37,031 nucleotides of DNA from [Mycobacterium] vasticus (lineage in GTDB: Bacteria > Actinomycetota > Actinomycetes > Mycobacteriales > Mycobacteriaceae), in the NCBI RefSeq assembly GCF_020181595.1, contig NZ_CP084028.1, positions 3,711,291 to 3,748,321 of the forward strand, in the 5' to 3' direction. Under the pieces are notes generated by a model. It saw only the letters and a list, made by a program, of their open reading frames with translations. It was not told the DNA's origin and made no database searches. Shown in pieces: positions 16,267 to 23,691 of this stretch. Made by a program: the position numbers and the translations under genes. Position 1 is the first letter of the stretch. Every line of letters starts with the position of its first letter.

Positions 16267-17814
16267 CTAGATCTTCGCTCCCCGCCCCTCCCAGTACGGG
16301 TCCCGCAATTTGCGCTTGTACAACTTGCCGTTGGGGTCGCGCGGCATCTCGACGATGTAGTCAATCGACTTCGGCAGCTTGAACTTCGCCAGCCGCGCGC
16401 TCGCGTACTCCATCAGCTCGGCGGTCAGAGCGTCGTCACCGACCACGCCGTCGGCCGGCTGCACGACGGCCTTGATCGCCTCGCCCCAGTCCTCGTCGGG
16501 CACGCCGAACACCGCGACGTCGAGCACCTTGGGGTGCATGATCAACTCGTTCTCGATCTCGGCCGGATAGACGTTGACGCCGCCGGAGATGATCATGTTG
16601 GTCTTGCGGTCCTGCAGGAACAGGTAGCCGTCCTCGTCGAGGTAGCCGACGTCACCGACGGTGAACAGATCACCCGCGCGGTTCTCCTCGGTCTTCTTGT
16701 CGTCGTTGTGGTAGGCGAAGCTGGATCCGCCCATCTGCATGTAGACGGTGCCGACCTCGCCGGCCGGAAGTTCGTTGCCGTCGTCGTCGAGCACCTTGAC
16801 CACCGAGTACGGCCAGGCCTTGCCGACCGAGCCGGGGTGCGCGATCCACTCGACGCCGCTGATCTTGGTGCCGCCGCCCTCGGTGGCCGCGTAGTACTCG
16901 GTGATCACCGGCCCCCACCATTCGAGCATCTGCCGCTTGACCTCGGGCGGGCACGGCGCAGCGCCGTGAATGATGTTGCGCAGCGAGGACATGTCGTAGC
17001 GTGCCCGCACGTCGGCGGGCAGGGCCAGCATCCGGCGGAACTGGGTGGGCACCATGTGGCTGTGGGTGACCTTGTGCTCGGCGATCAGACGCAGATTCTC
17101 CTCCGGGTCCCACTTGTCCATCAGCACGACCTTGTGACCGAGCTGAACGGAGATGGCCGAAAAGTTCAGCACCGCAGTGTGATACAGCGGCGAGCCGCAG
17201 ATGTGCACGTGATCGTCGAACGGCGCCAGGTCATAGAGCGCGAAGAATCCGACCGACGCGACCGGCACGGCGTCGGGGTCGGCTCCGGTCAGCGGACGCT
17301 TGACGCCCTTGGGTTTTCCGGTGGTGCCGGAGGTGTAGAGCATGGCGGCGCCCATGGTGCGCACATCGGGCCGGCCCTGCTCCCCGGCGCCCAGCTCCGA
17401 CAGCGGGGCGAAGCCGTCGATCGAGCCGACGGCGAACCGCCGCTCGGCGGAAAGCCCGGCCTCCTCGGCGGCGATCTTCGACGCTTCGGCAAATCGCTCA
17501 TGGGCGACAAGGGCTTTGGCGCCACTGTCTGCCAGGATGTAGCCGATCTCCGGGCCGGTCAGGTGCCAGTTGATCGCGACGATGTACAGACCGGTCTGCA
17601 TGGCGGCGAAGTACACCGCCAAGGTGTCCACGGTGTTGGGCAGCACCATCACCAGCACGTCGCCGGGGGTAAGTCCCAGCTTTTGCAGGCCGCGGCCGTA
17701 GCGGTCGGCGCGGGCCGCCAGTTCGCCGTAGGTCAGCTCACCACCATGGACGTCGACCACCGCGACGGCGTCCGGGGTGTCACGGGCGATGTTCCACAGG
17801 CCGGCTTCACTCAT
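16267..17814 (-). CDS. Acyl-CoA synthetase (FadD4-like), KstR-controlled
   Basis: A 515-residue ANL-family acyl-CoA ligase. The ATP-binding loop LYTSGTTGKPKG is at 159-170. YYAATEGGG, GDVGYLDEDGYLFLQDRKTNMIISGGVNVYP and the C-terminal PRDPNGKLYKRKLRDPYW (catalytic Lys) complete the set. The short linker and overall look resemble FadD4/bile-acid-CoA-ligase-like enzymes, so a steroid or bile-acid carboxylate is a reasonable substrate, but that is inference. ATG at 17814 follows a perfect KstR operator by only 10 nt, with no Shine-Dalgarno sequence. A ligase gene at this point is not part of the M. tuberculosis order I remember. Confidence 0.85.
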   Translation of the reverse strand: MSEAGLWNIARDTPDAVAVVDVHGGELTYGELAARADRYGRGLQKLGLTPGDVLVMVLPNTVDTLAVYFAAMQTGLYIVAINWHLTGPEIGYILADSGAKALVAHERFAEASKIAAEEAGLSAERRFAVGSIDGFAPLSELGAGEQGRPDVRTMGAAMLYTSGTTGKPKGVKRPLTGADPDAVPVASVGFFALYDLAPFDDHVHICGSPLYHTAVLNFSAISVQLGHKVVLMDKWDPEENLRLIAEHKVTHSHMVPTQFRRMLALPADVRARYDMSSLRNIIHGAAPCPPEVKRQMLEWWGPVITEYYAATEGGGTKISGVEWIAHPGSVGKAWPYSVVKVLDDDGNELPAGEVGTVYMQMGGSSFAYHNDDKKTEENRAGDLFTVGDVGYLDEDGYLFLQDRKTNMIISGGVNVYPAEIENELIMHPKVLDVAVFGVPDEDWGEAIKAVVQPADGVVGDDALTAELMEYASARLAKFKLPKSIDYIVEMPRDPNGKLYKRKLRDPYWEGRGAKI

Positions 17815-17824
17815 CCGGCCAATC

Positions 17825-17838
17825 TAGAACGTGTTCTA
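17825..17838. promoter_or_regulatory. Fully palindromic KstR operator before the acyl-CoA synthetase
   Basis: TAGAACGTGTTCTA, extended to CTAGAACGTGTTCTAG, is the most symmetrical KstR-type site here. Its last three bases (17836-17838) are the stop codon of the upstream leftward SRPBCC gene, so a new, sterol-controlled promoter begins within the end of that gene. Confidence 0.88.
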
Positions 17839-18252
17839 GTCGGCCTGCAAGGCGGTGGCAGCGCGGATCGCGCGAAGCATATGCGTAGTGGCCAGCACGT
17901 GCAGTCGGGTTCCGATCACCAAGGCGCGGTAGATGCGGCCGTGGAGTCCGGGAAAGGCCCCAAAGCTGCGCGCGTGCACCAAAGTTGCGCCACCTGGACC
18001 ATCGCTGAGCTCGAAGACCAGTCGGTAACGCGAGAACCGATGCCGCCCTTCCAGACTGATGCGCCGCTGTTCGATGCTCTCGGCTACCGCGAAACCTGCG
18101 CGGGGTTGCGGGCCGAGCAGCACCAGCAGCGGATTGCGTTCGCCGCTGCGCAGCAACGACGTCGTGTATTGCTGCAGCGCAGCCCATACCGGCTCCCGTG
18201 GTGCGTCGACGCGCACCACGTGCTCATCGATGTAGGGCGTTTCCTCTTCCAC
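17836..18252 (-). CDS. SRPBCC/START-like small protein
   Basis: A 138-residue protein with the pattern of the SRPBCC (polyketide cyclase/START-like) ligand-binding fold. HVVRVDAPREPVWAAL forms the first strand and helix, the middle has RFSRYRLVFEL, and a long C-terminal helix (LHVLATTHMLRAIRAATAL) closes the cavity. The ligand is unknown. ATG at 18252. It lies 25 bp downstream of the Rv3520c-like gene on the same strand, so it is probably co-transcribed with it from the operator at 19353. The stop codon lies in the next KstR site. Confidence 0.65.
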   Translation of the reverse strand: MEEETPYIDEHVVRVDAPREPVWAALQQYTTSLLRSGERNPLLVLLGPQPRAGFAVAESIEQRRISLEGRHRFSRYRLVFELSDGPGGATLVHARSFGAFPGLHGRIYRALVIGTRLHVLATTHMLRAIRAATALQAD

Positions 18253-18277
18253 GTCGACCGAGTACCCCCAAGCGTCG

Positions 18278-19318
18278 CTAGATAAGCGAAGCCAACTGCT
18301 GAACCTGGGCGGTGTCGCGCGCGGTGACGACCATCATCGTGACCCCGGCGGCCTCCCACACCTTGATCTGGGAACGCACGTAGTCGATGTCGCCGACGAT
18401 CACGGCGTCGTCGACCAGCTCGTCGGGAATGATCTTGGCCGCTTGTTCTTTGCCGTCCTGCTGTCCGCTGCGGAACAGCTTGGTGACGTCGTCGACGACC
18501 TCGGAGTACCCCATCCGCCGGTACACCTCGGCGTGGAAGTTGGTGTCCTCGGAACCCATGCCGCCCATGTAGAGCGCCAGGTGGGGCTTGATTCCGGCGA
18601 ATGCGGCGGCACGGTCATCGGTGATGACCACCTGGGCCGTCGCACAGATCTCGAAGGTCTCGCGGGTGCGCCGCGCCCCCGGCCGGGCGAAGCCCTCATC
18701 GAGCCATTCGTTGTACATCTCGGCCAGCCGCGGGGCGTAGAAGATCGGCAGCCAGCCGTCGGCGATCTCGGCGGCCAGCGCGATGTTCTTCGGGCCTTCG
18801 GCGCCCAGCATCACCGGGATGTCGGCGCGGCGCGGGTGCACGATCGGCTTGAGAGCCTTACCGAGCCCGGTGGTGCCCTCACCGCTGAGCGGCAGCGGGT
18901 AGTGCGGGCCGGCGCTGGTCACCGGGGCCTGGCGGGCCCACACCTGGCGCAAGATGTCGATGTACTCCCGGGTCCGCGCCAGCGGCTTGCCGAAGCGCTG
19001 CCCGTACCAGCCTTCGACCACCTGCGGGCCGGACACGCCGAGCCCGAGGATGTGCCGCCCACCCGAGAGGTGGTCCAGCGTCAGCGCGGCCATCGCGCAG
19101 GCGGTCGGGGTGCGCGCCGAGAGCTGCACCACCGAGGTGCCCAGCCGCAGCCGAGAAGTCGACGAACCCCACCAGGCCAGCGGCGTGTAGGCGTCCGATC
19201 CCCAGGCCTCGGCGGTGAAGACGGCGTCGAAGCCGTTGTCCTCGGCCGCGGACACCAGTTCGGCGTGGTTGGTCGGCGGCTGAGCGCCCCAATATCCCAG
19301 TTGCAGTCCCAGCTTCAT
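18278..19318 (-). CDS. F420-dependent LLM-class oxidoreductase, Rv3520c-like
   Basis: A 346-residue luciferase-like TIM-barrel oxidoreductase; the M. tuberculosis counterpart Rv3520c (about 347 residues) is regarded as F420-dependent. Typical segments are MKLGLQLGYWG at the N-terminus, LDHLSGGRHILGLGVSGPQVVEGWYG (cofactor region, about 80-110) and a long C-terminal segment. Its physiological substrate is not defined; coenzyme and place suggest a redox step on sterol side-chain intermediates. The ATG at 19318 has GAGAGGA upstream. The KstR operator at 19353-19366 lies 34 bp upstream and is shared with the divergent DUF35 gene. Confidence 0.9.
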   Translation of the reverse strand: MKLGLQLGYWGAQPPTNHAELVSAAEDNGFDAVFTAEAWGSDAYTPLAWWGSSTSRLRLGTSVVQLSARTPTACAMAALTLDHLSGGRHILGLGVSGPQVVEGWYGQRFGKPLARTREYIDILRQVWARQAPVTSAGPHYPLPLSGEGTTGLGKALKPIVHPRRADIPVMLGAEGPKNIALAAEIADGWLPIFYAPRLAEMYNEWLDEGFARPGARRTRETFEICATAQVVITDDRAAAFAGIKPHLALYMGGMGSEDTNFHAEVYRRMGYSEVVDDVTKLFRSGQQDGKEQAAKIIPDELVDDAVIVGDIDYVRSQIKVWEAAGVTMMVVTARDTAQVQQLASLI

Positions 19319-19352
19319 CGCTGAATTCCTCTCGCCTTCTTGCTCAGATTCC

Positions 19353-19366
19353 TAGAACCTGTTCTA
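19353..19366. promoter_or_regulatory. KstR operator between the Rv3520c-like and Rv3521-like genes
   Basis: TAGAACCTGTTCTA fits TnnAACnnGTTnnA with symmetrical outer bases. It is in the divergent gap and can control both the leftward LLM gene and the rightward DUF35-ltp4-ltp3 operon. Confidence 0.85.
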
Positions 19367-19375
19367 CTCGATGCC

Positions 19376-20380
19376 GTGATCGCCAGCGAACACCGCTCCG
19401 CCCTGACAGACCAGCCAGAACCACCGTTGTCCGCGCCCCTGGGGTTGTCTTTCGACTACACCCGTTCGGTGGGCCCGGTCCTCGGCCAGTTCTTCACCGC
19501 CCTGCGCGAGCGCCGCATCGTCGGGGTGCGCGGTTCGGACGGCCGGGTGTACGTCCCACCCGCCGAATACGACCCGGTCAGCTACGAACAGCTCTCCGAG
19601 ATCGTACCGGTGGCCAGTGTCGGCACCGTCGTCTCGTGGTCCTGGCAGCCCGACCCGCTGCAGGGCCAACCGCTGGACACCCCGTTCGCCTGGGCACTGA
19701 TCAAGCTCGACGGCGCCGACGTGCCGTTGCTGCACGCGGTCGCCGCCGACGGCCCGGGCGCGATCAGCGTGGGCACCCGGGTGCACGCGCACTGGGCCGA
19801 CGAGACCGTCGGCGCGATCACCGACATCGCGTACTTCGCGATCGGGGACACCCCCGAGCCGGTCGAGGCCGGTTCGGACGATCGCGATCCAGTGACGATG
19901 GTGATCACCCCGATTCAACTCGAGATCCAGCACAGCGCCTCCTATCCAGAAAGCGCGTATCTGCGTGCGCTCAAGGAGGGCAAGCTGCTGGGGGCGCGCA
20001 CCCGAAGCGAGAGCGGCGAAACCGGCAAGGTCTACTTCCCCGCCCGCGAGGCCGACCCGGCCACCGGCCAGCGGCTCACCGACTACGTCGAGCTTCCCGA
20101 CGTCGGCATCATCACGACGTTCGCGATCATCAACATCCCGTTCCAGGGCCAGAAGATCAAGCCGCCGTATGTGGCGGCCTACGTGCTTCTCGACGGCGCC
20201 GACATTCCTTTCCTGACACTGGTTTCCGAGGTCGACGCCCACGATGTCCGGATGGGCATGCGAGTGCAGGCGGTGTGGAAGCCCCGCGAGGAATGGACCT
20301 ACGGCATGGAGAACATCGAGTACTTCCGGCCGACCGGGGAACCGGACGCCGAGTACGACACCTACAAGCACCACCTGTAA
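19376..20380 (+). CDS. Tandem DUF35 (OB-fold) protein, Rv3521-like
   Basis: A protein of up to 334 residues with two copies of a DUF35-like acyl-CoA-associated OB-fold unit. Each copy has an N-terminal helical part (FFTALRERRIVGVRGSDGRVYVPP; then YLRALKEGKLLGARTRSESGETGKVYFP) followed by a beta domain. The zinc-ribbon Cys residues usual in DUF35 are not seen in either copy. In the related ChsH2-Ltp2 pair, a DUF35 domain binds and activates an aldolase. By analogy this protein should partner Ltp4 and/or Ltp3, encoded immediately downstream. GTG at 19376 is chosen because it lies 9 nt past the KstR operator; no Shine-Dalgarno sequence is visible. Confidence 0.82.
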   Translation: MIASEHRSALTDQPEPPLSAPLGLSFDYTRSVGPVLGQFFTALRERRIVGVRGSDGRVYVPPAEYDPVSYEQLSEIVPVASVGTVVSWSWQPDPLQGQPLDTPFAWALIKLDGADVPLLHAVAADGPGAISVGTRVHAHWADETVGAITDIAYFAIGDTPEPVEAGSDDRDPVTMVITPIQLEIQHSASYPESAYLRALKEGKLLGARTRSESGETGKVYFPAREADPATGQRLTDYVELPDVGIITTFAIINIPFQGQKIKPPYVAAYVLLDGADIPFLTLVSEVDAHDVRMGMRVQAVWKPREEWTYGMENIEYFRPTGEPDAEYDTYKHHL

Positions 20381-20393
20381 GGGGAACCGCCAC

Positions 20394-21458
20394 ATGAGCA
20401 CTCGCGATGTCGCGGTGGTGGGCTTCGCCCACGCCCCGCACGTCCGCCGCACCGACGGCACCACCAACGGCGTCGAAATGCTGATGCCGTGTTTCGAACA
20501 GCTCTACCGCGAATTGGGCATCGCCCAGACCGACATCGGCTTCTGGTGTTCGGGAAGCTCGGATTACCTTGCCGGGCGCGCATTCTCGTTCATCTCGGCG
20601 ATCGACTCCATCGGAGCCGTTCCGCCTATCAACGAGTCGCACGTGGAGATGGACGGCGCATGGGCGCTGTACGAGGCCTACATCAAGGTGCTGACCGGCG
20701 AGGTCGACACCGCACTGGCCTACGGCTTCGGCAAGTCCTCGGCCGGTCAGCTGCGCCGGATCCTGACCCTGCAGACCGACCCCTACACCGTCGCGCCGCT
20801 GTGGCCGGACTCGGTCTCGATCGCCGGATTGCAGGCCCGGCTCGGCCTCGACGGCGGCCAGTGGACCGCCGAACAGATGGCCCGGGTGGCGATGGACTCC
20901 TTCGCCCACGCCGACCGGGTGGACTCGGTGGAGTCCTCGGACAGCCTCGATGAGCTGCTGGCGCGTCCGTTCTTCGCCGACCCGCTGCGCCGGCACGACA
21001 TCGCACCGATCACCGACGGCGCCGCCGCGATCATCCTCGCGGCCGGCGACCGGGCCCGCGAGATGTGCGAAAACCCCGCGTGGATCACCGGTTTCGAGCA
21101 CCGCATCGAGTCACCGGTGTTGGGCAGCCGGGACCTGACCCGCTCACCGTCGACCTTCGCGTCGACCCGGGCGGCCACCGGCGATGACATGCCCGCGGTG
21201 GACGTCGCCGAGATCCACGCGCCGTTCACCCACCAGCAGCTGATCCTCACCGAGGCGATGCGACTGCCGTCGAAGGTCAAGGTGAACCCGTCCGGAGGCG
21301 CGCTGGCGGCCAACCCGATGTTCGTCGCGGGCCTGGAGCGCATCGGCTTTGCGGCCCAACACATCTTCAACGGTTCGGCGAGCCGGGTGCTGGCGCACGC
21401 CACCAGCGGCCCGGCGCTGCAGCAGAACCTGGTCGCGGTGATGGAAGGACGCAACTGA
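20394..21458 (+). CDS. ltp4: Thiolase-fold aldol-lyase Ltp4
   Basis: A 354-residue SCP2-type thiolase-fold protein, the same length as remembered Rv3522. In Rhodococcus, Ltp3 and Ltp4 are needed to degrade C24-branched sterol side chains, probably as aldol lyases. Where thiolases carry the nucleophilic Cys, this protein reads ESHVEMDGAWAL (81-92) with no Cys, which argues against ordinary thiolysis. Conserved thiolase-like segments EIHAPF and VNPSGGALAANP remain in the C-terminal half. The ATG at 20394 is preceded by AAGGGGA. It is 13 bp after the DUF35 gene. Its stop overlaps the ltp3 start. Confidence 0.9.
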   Translation: MSTRDVAVVGFAHAPHVRRTDGTTNGVEMLMPCFEQLYRELGIAQTDIGFWCSGSSDYLAGRAFSFISAIDSIGAVPPINESHVEMDGAWALYEAYIKVLTGEVDTALAYGFGKSSAGQLRRILTLQTDPYTVAPLWPDSVSIAGLQARLGLDGGQWTAEQMARVAMDSFAHADRVDSVESSDSLDELLARPFFADPLRRHDIAPITDGAAAIILAAGDRAREMCENPAWITGFEHRIESPVLGSRDLTRSPSTFASTRAATGDDMPAVDVAEIHAPFTHQQLILTEAMRLPSKVKVNPSGGALAANPMFVAGLERIGFAAQHIFNGSASRVLAHATSGPALQQNLVAVMEGRN

Positions 21459-22630
21459 TGGCTCAACTCGCCGCGGTGCTGGGCACCGGACAGACCAAGT
21501 ACGTCGCCAAACGCCACGACGTGTCGATGAACGGCCTGGTGCGCGAGGCGATCGACCGCGCGCTGGCCGACTCCGGCTCGACGTTCGCCGACATCGACGC
21601 GGTAGTGGTCGGCAAGGCGCCGGACTTCTTCGAAGGCGTCATGATGCCGGAACTGTTCATGGCCGACGCGATGGGTGCCACCGGCAAGCCGCTGATCCGG
21701 GTGCACACCGCCGGGTCGGTGGGTGGGTCGACCGCGATCGTCGCCGCCAGCCTGGTCAAGTCCGGCAAGTACCGCCGGGTGCTGGCGATGTCGTGGGAGA
21801 AGCAGTCCGAGTCCAACGCCATGTGGGGCTTGAGCATCCCGATCCCGTTCACCAAGCCGGTCGGCGCGGGTGCGGGCGGCTACTTCGCCCCGCATGTGCG
21901 CGCCTACATCCGCCGGTCCGGCGCCCCGCTGGACACCGGCGCCAAGGTGGTGGTCAAGGACCGGCTCAACGGCGCCCGCAACCCGCTGGCCCACCTGCAC
22001 CAGCCCGACATCACCGTGGAGAAGGTGATGGCCTCGCAGATGCTGTGGGACCCCATCCGTTTCGACGAGACCTGCCCGTCCTCGGACGGCGCGTGCGCGG
22101 TGGTGATCGGCGACGAGGCCGCCGCGGACGCCCGCATCGCCGCGGGTCAGCCGGTGGCCTGGATCCACGCCACCGCGCTGCGCACCGAGCCGCTGGCCTA
22201 CTCCGGGCGCGACCAGGTCAACCCGCAGGCCGGCCGGGACGCCGCAGCCGCGCTGTGGAAGCAGGCCGGCATCACCAGCCCGATCGACGAGATCGACGCC
22301 GCGGAGATCTACGTGCCGTTCTCCTGGTTCGAGCCAATGTGGCTGGAGAACCTGGGTTTTGCACCCGAAGGTGAAGGCTGGAAGCTCACCCAGGCGGGCG
22401 AGACCGCGATCGGCGGCAAACTGCCGGTGAACGCCTCCGGCGGCGTGCTGTCGTCCAACCCGATCGGCGCGTCGGGCATGATCCGCTTCGCCGAGGCGGC
22501 GATCCAGGTGATGGGCAAGGCCGGCGACCACCAGGTCCCGAACGCCCGCAAAGCACTTGGGCACGCCTACGGCGGCGGCTCGCAGTACTACTCGATGTGG
22601 GTTGTCGGGGCCGACAAACCCGCCGGTTGA
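21458..22630 (+). CDS. ltp3: Thiolase-fold aldol-lyase Ltp3
   Basis: A 390-residue SCP2-type thiolase-fold protein matching Rv3523 (about 394). At the usual Cys position it reads VHTAGSVGG (82-90), so the thiolase nucleophile is missing. EIYVPFSWFEPMW, VNASGGVLSSNPIGASG and GHAYGGGSQYYS correspond to the NEAF-, N-x-GG- and C-terminal-loop regions. With Ltp4 and the DUF35 protein it probably forms a retro-aldol complex that removes the C24-branched side-chain unit. ATG overlaps the ltp4 TGA by one base. Confidence 0.9.
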   Translation: MAQLAAVLGTGQTKYVAKRHDVSMNGLVREAIDRALADSGSTFADIDAVVVGKAPDFFEGVMMPELFMADAMGATGKPLIRVHTAGSVGGSTAIVAASLVKSGKYRRVLAMSWEKQSESNAMWGLSIPIPFTKPVGAGAGGYFAPHVRAYIRRSGAPLDTGAKVVVKDRLNGARNPLAHLHQPDITVEKVMASQMLWDPIRFDETCPSSDGACAVVIGDEAAADARIAAGQPVAWIHATALRTEPLAYSGRDQVNPQAGRDAAAALWKQAGITSPIDEIDAAEIYVPFSWFEPMWLENLGFAPEGEGWKLTQAGETAIGGKLPVNASGGVLSSNPIGASGMIRFAEAAIQVMGKAGDHQVPNARKALGHAYGGGSQYYSMWVVGADKPAG

Positions 22631-22641
22631 GAGGAACGTCG

Positions 22642-23052
22642 ATGAAAGCAGATCACCCCGCACACCTGGCCGGTAAGCGGTCCCGCGACGCGGTGGCCGC
22701 CCGCGACAAGGACGCCTGGCTGGCGAACTTCGCCAACGACGCGATCGTGCAGGACCCGATCGGGCCGTCGCACTTCGACCCGGAGGGCAAGGGCCACCGG
22801 GGCCGCGACGCGATATCGGCGTTCTGGGACAAGGCGATCGCACCCACCGACAAGATCGAGTTCAATTTCTCCGACACTTTCCAGTGCGGTGATGAGGAAG
22901 CCAACACCGGCAACATCACGATCACCATGGCCGGCCACCAGATCGTCACCGAGGGCGTCTTCACCTACCGGGCCAACGAGGCGGGGCAGCTGGTCGCGCT
23001 GCGCGCGTACTGGGAGTTGGACCGCGCTGCGGCGAGTGCCCGCAAGCTCTAG
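22642..23052 (+). CDS. SnoaL-like (NTF2-fold) protein, possible ketosteroid isomerase-like
   Basis: A 136-residue NTF2/SnoaL-fold protein: an N-terminal helix (KRSRDAVAARDKDAWLANFANDAIVQDPIGP), GHRGRDAISAFWDKAI, then beta strands ending in LVALRAYWELDRAA. The fold is shared by ketosteroid isomerases and SnoaL cyclases; the pocket contains acidic residues but no activity can be assigned. The ATG at 22642 has GAGAGG 7 nt upstream and lies 11 bp after ltp3, so it belongs to that operon. M. tuberculosis has Rv3524, an unrelated membrane protein, at this point. The stop shares the CTAG with the convergent next gene. Confidence 0.75.
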   Translation: MKADHPAHLAGKRSRDAVAARDKDAWLANFANDAIVQDPIGPSHFDPEGKGHRGRDAISAFWDKAIAPTDKIEFNFSDTFQCGDEEANTGNITITMAGHQIVTEGVFTYRANEAGQLVALRAYWELDRAAASARKL

Positions 23053-23582
23053 TCCGGCTCCACCGGCTCCAGACCTTCGCGGTAGCGCTGCGCCAGATCC
23101 TGATAGTACTTCGGGTTCGCGTCGATCCACATCTGCGCGCCGGTACCGGCGATCGGTCCTTTGACGACGGCCGGAGAGCCGACCACCAGCACCCCGTCGG
23201 GAATCTTGGTGCCGGACAACACAGTCGCGCCGGCGGCAACCAGGCTGCGGCTGCCGATCACCGCGCCGTCGAGCACCGTGGCGTGGTTGCCGATCAGCGC
23301 CTCCGCGCCGACGTGCGCCCCGTGCACCAGGCACATGTGCGCCACCGTCGCACCGGGGCCGATGTCCACGGGAACACCCGGCGGGACGTGCAGCACCGAA
23401 CCGTCCTGAATGTTGGCTCCCTCGCGAACCACGATGGGTGCGTCGTCGGCGCGCAGAATGGCACCGAACCAGACCGATGCGCCGGCGGCGACGGTCACGT
23501 CTCCGATCAGGGTGGCGGTGGGCGCGACGAAGGCGGTCGGGTCGATCCGCGGCGAGCGCCCGTTGAAGGAGTACAGCTGCAT
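23049..23582 (-). CDS. Gamma-carbonic-anhydrase-like left-handed beta-helix protein, Rv3525c-like
   Basis: A 177-residue hexapeptide-repeat protein of the gamma-carbonic-anhydrase/PaaY group. It opens MQLYSFNGRSPRIDPTAFVAPTATLIGDV, close to remembered Rv3525c (about 174 residues). Metal-binding His candidates occur in VAHMCLVHGAHVG and IGNHATVLDG, as in the family. Members can be carbonic anhydrases or CoA-thioester-related hydrolases; the function in the sterol locus is unknown. ATG at 23582 is used by comparison; another ATG is at 23591. It is divergent from kshA across a KstR operator. Its stop overlaps the SnoaL gene stop by 4 bp. Confidence 0.88.
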   Translation of the reverse strand: MQLYSFNGRSPRIDPTAFVAPTATLIGDVTVAAGASVWFGAILRADDAPIVVREGANIQDGSVLHVPPGVPVDIGPGATVAHMCLVHGAHVGAEALIGNHATVLDGAVIGSRSLVAAGATVLSGTKIPDGVLVVGSPAVVKGPIAGTGAQMWIDANPKYYQDLAQRYREGLEPVEPD

Positions 23583-23649
23583 CGTCCACATATACCAGGA
23601 CTAAAGACCCTGAACCAGCAGGCCTTATTGCGCAAACAGGCGTCAAAAC

Positions 23650-23663
23650 TGTAACGTGTTCTA
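23650..23663. promoter_or_regulatory. KstR operator upstream of kshA
   Basis: TGTAACGTGTTCTA fits TnnAACnnGTTnnA. It lies 28 bp before the kshA GTG and 67 bp before the divergent carbonic-anhydrase-like gene, so it could control both. Confidence 0.85.
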
Positions 23664-23691
23664 GTTAGAAGCTAAGGGTTGGAGGCAACAG

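Noticed and set aside
16081..18285. 734-residue open frame on the + strand
   Set aside because: It runs opposite the acyl-CoA synthetase and SRPBCC genes, has composition typical of antisense frames in GC-rich DNA (runs of V, D, H, G) and no family motif.
20783..22843. 686-residue open frame on the - strand
   Set aside because: Antisense shadow of ltp4, ltp3 and the SnoaL-like gene; low-complexity Arg/Gly-rich sequence without motifs.
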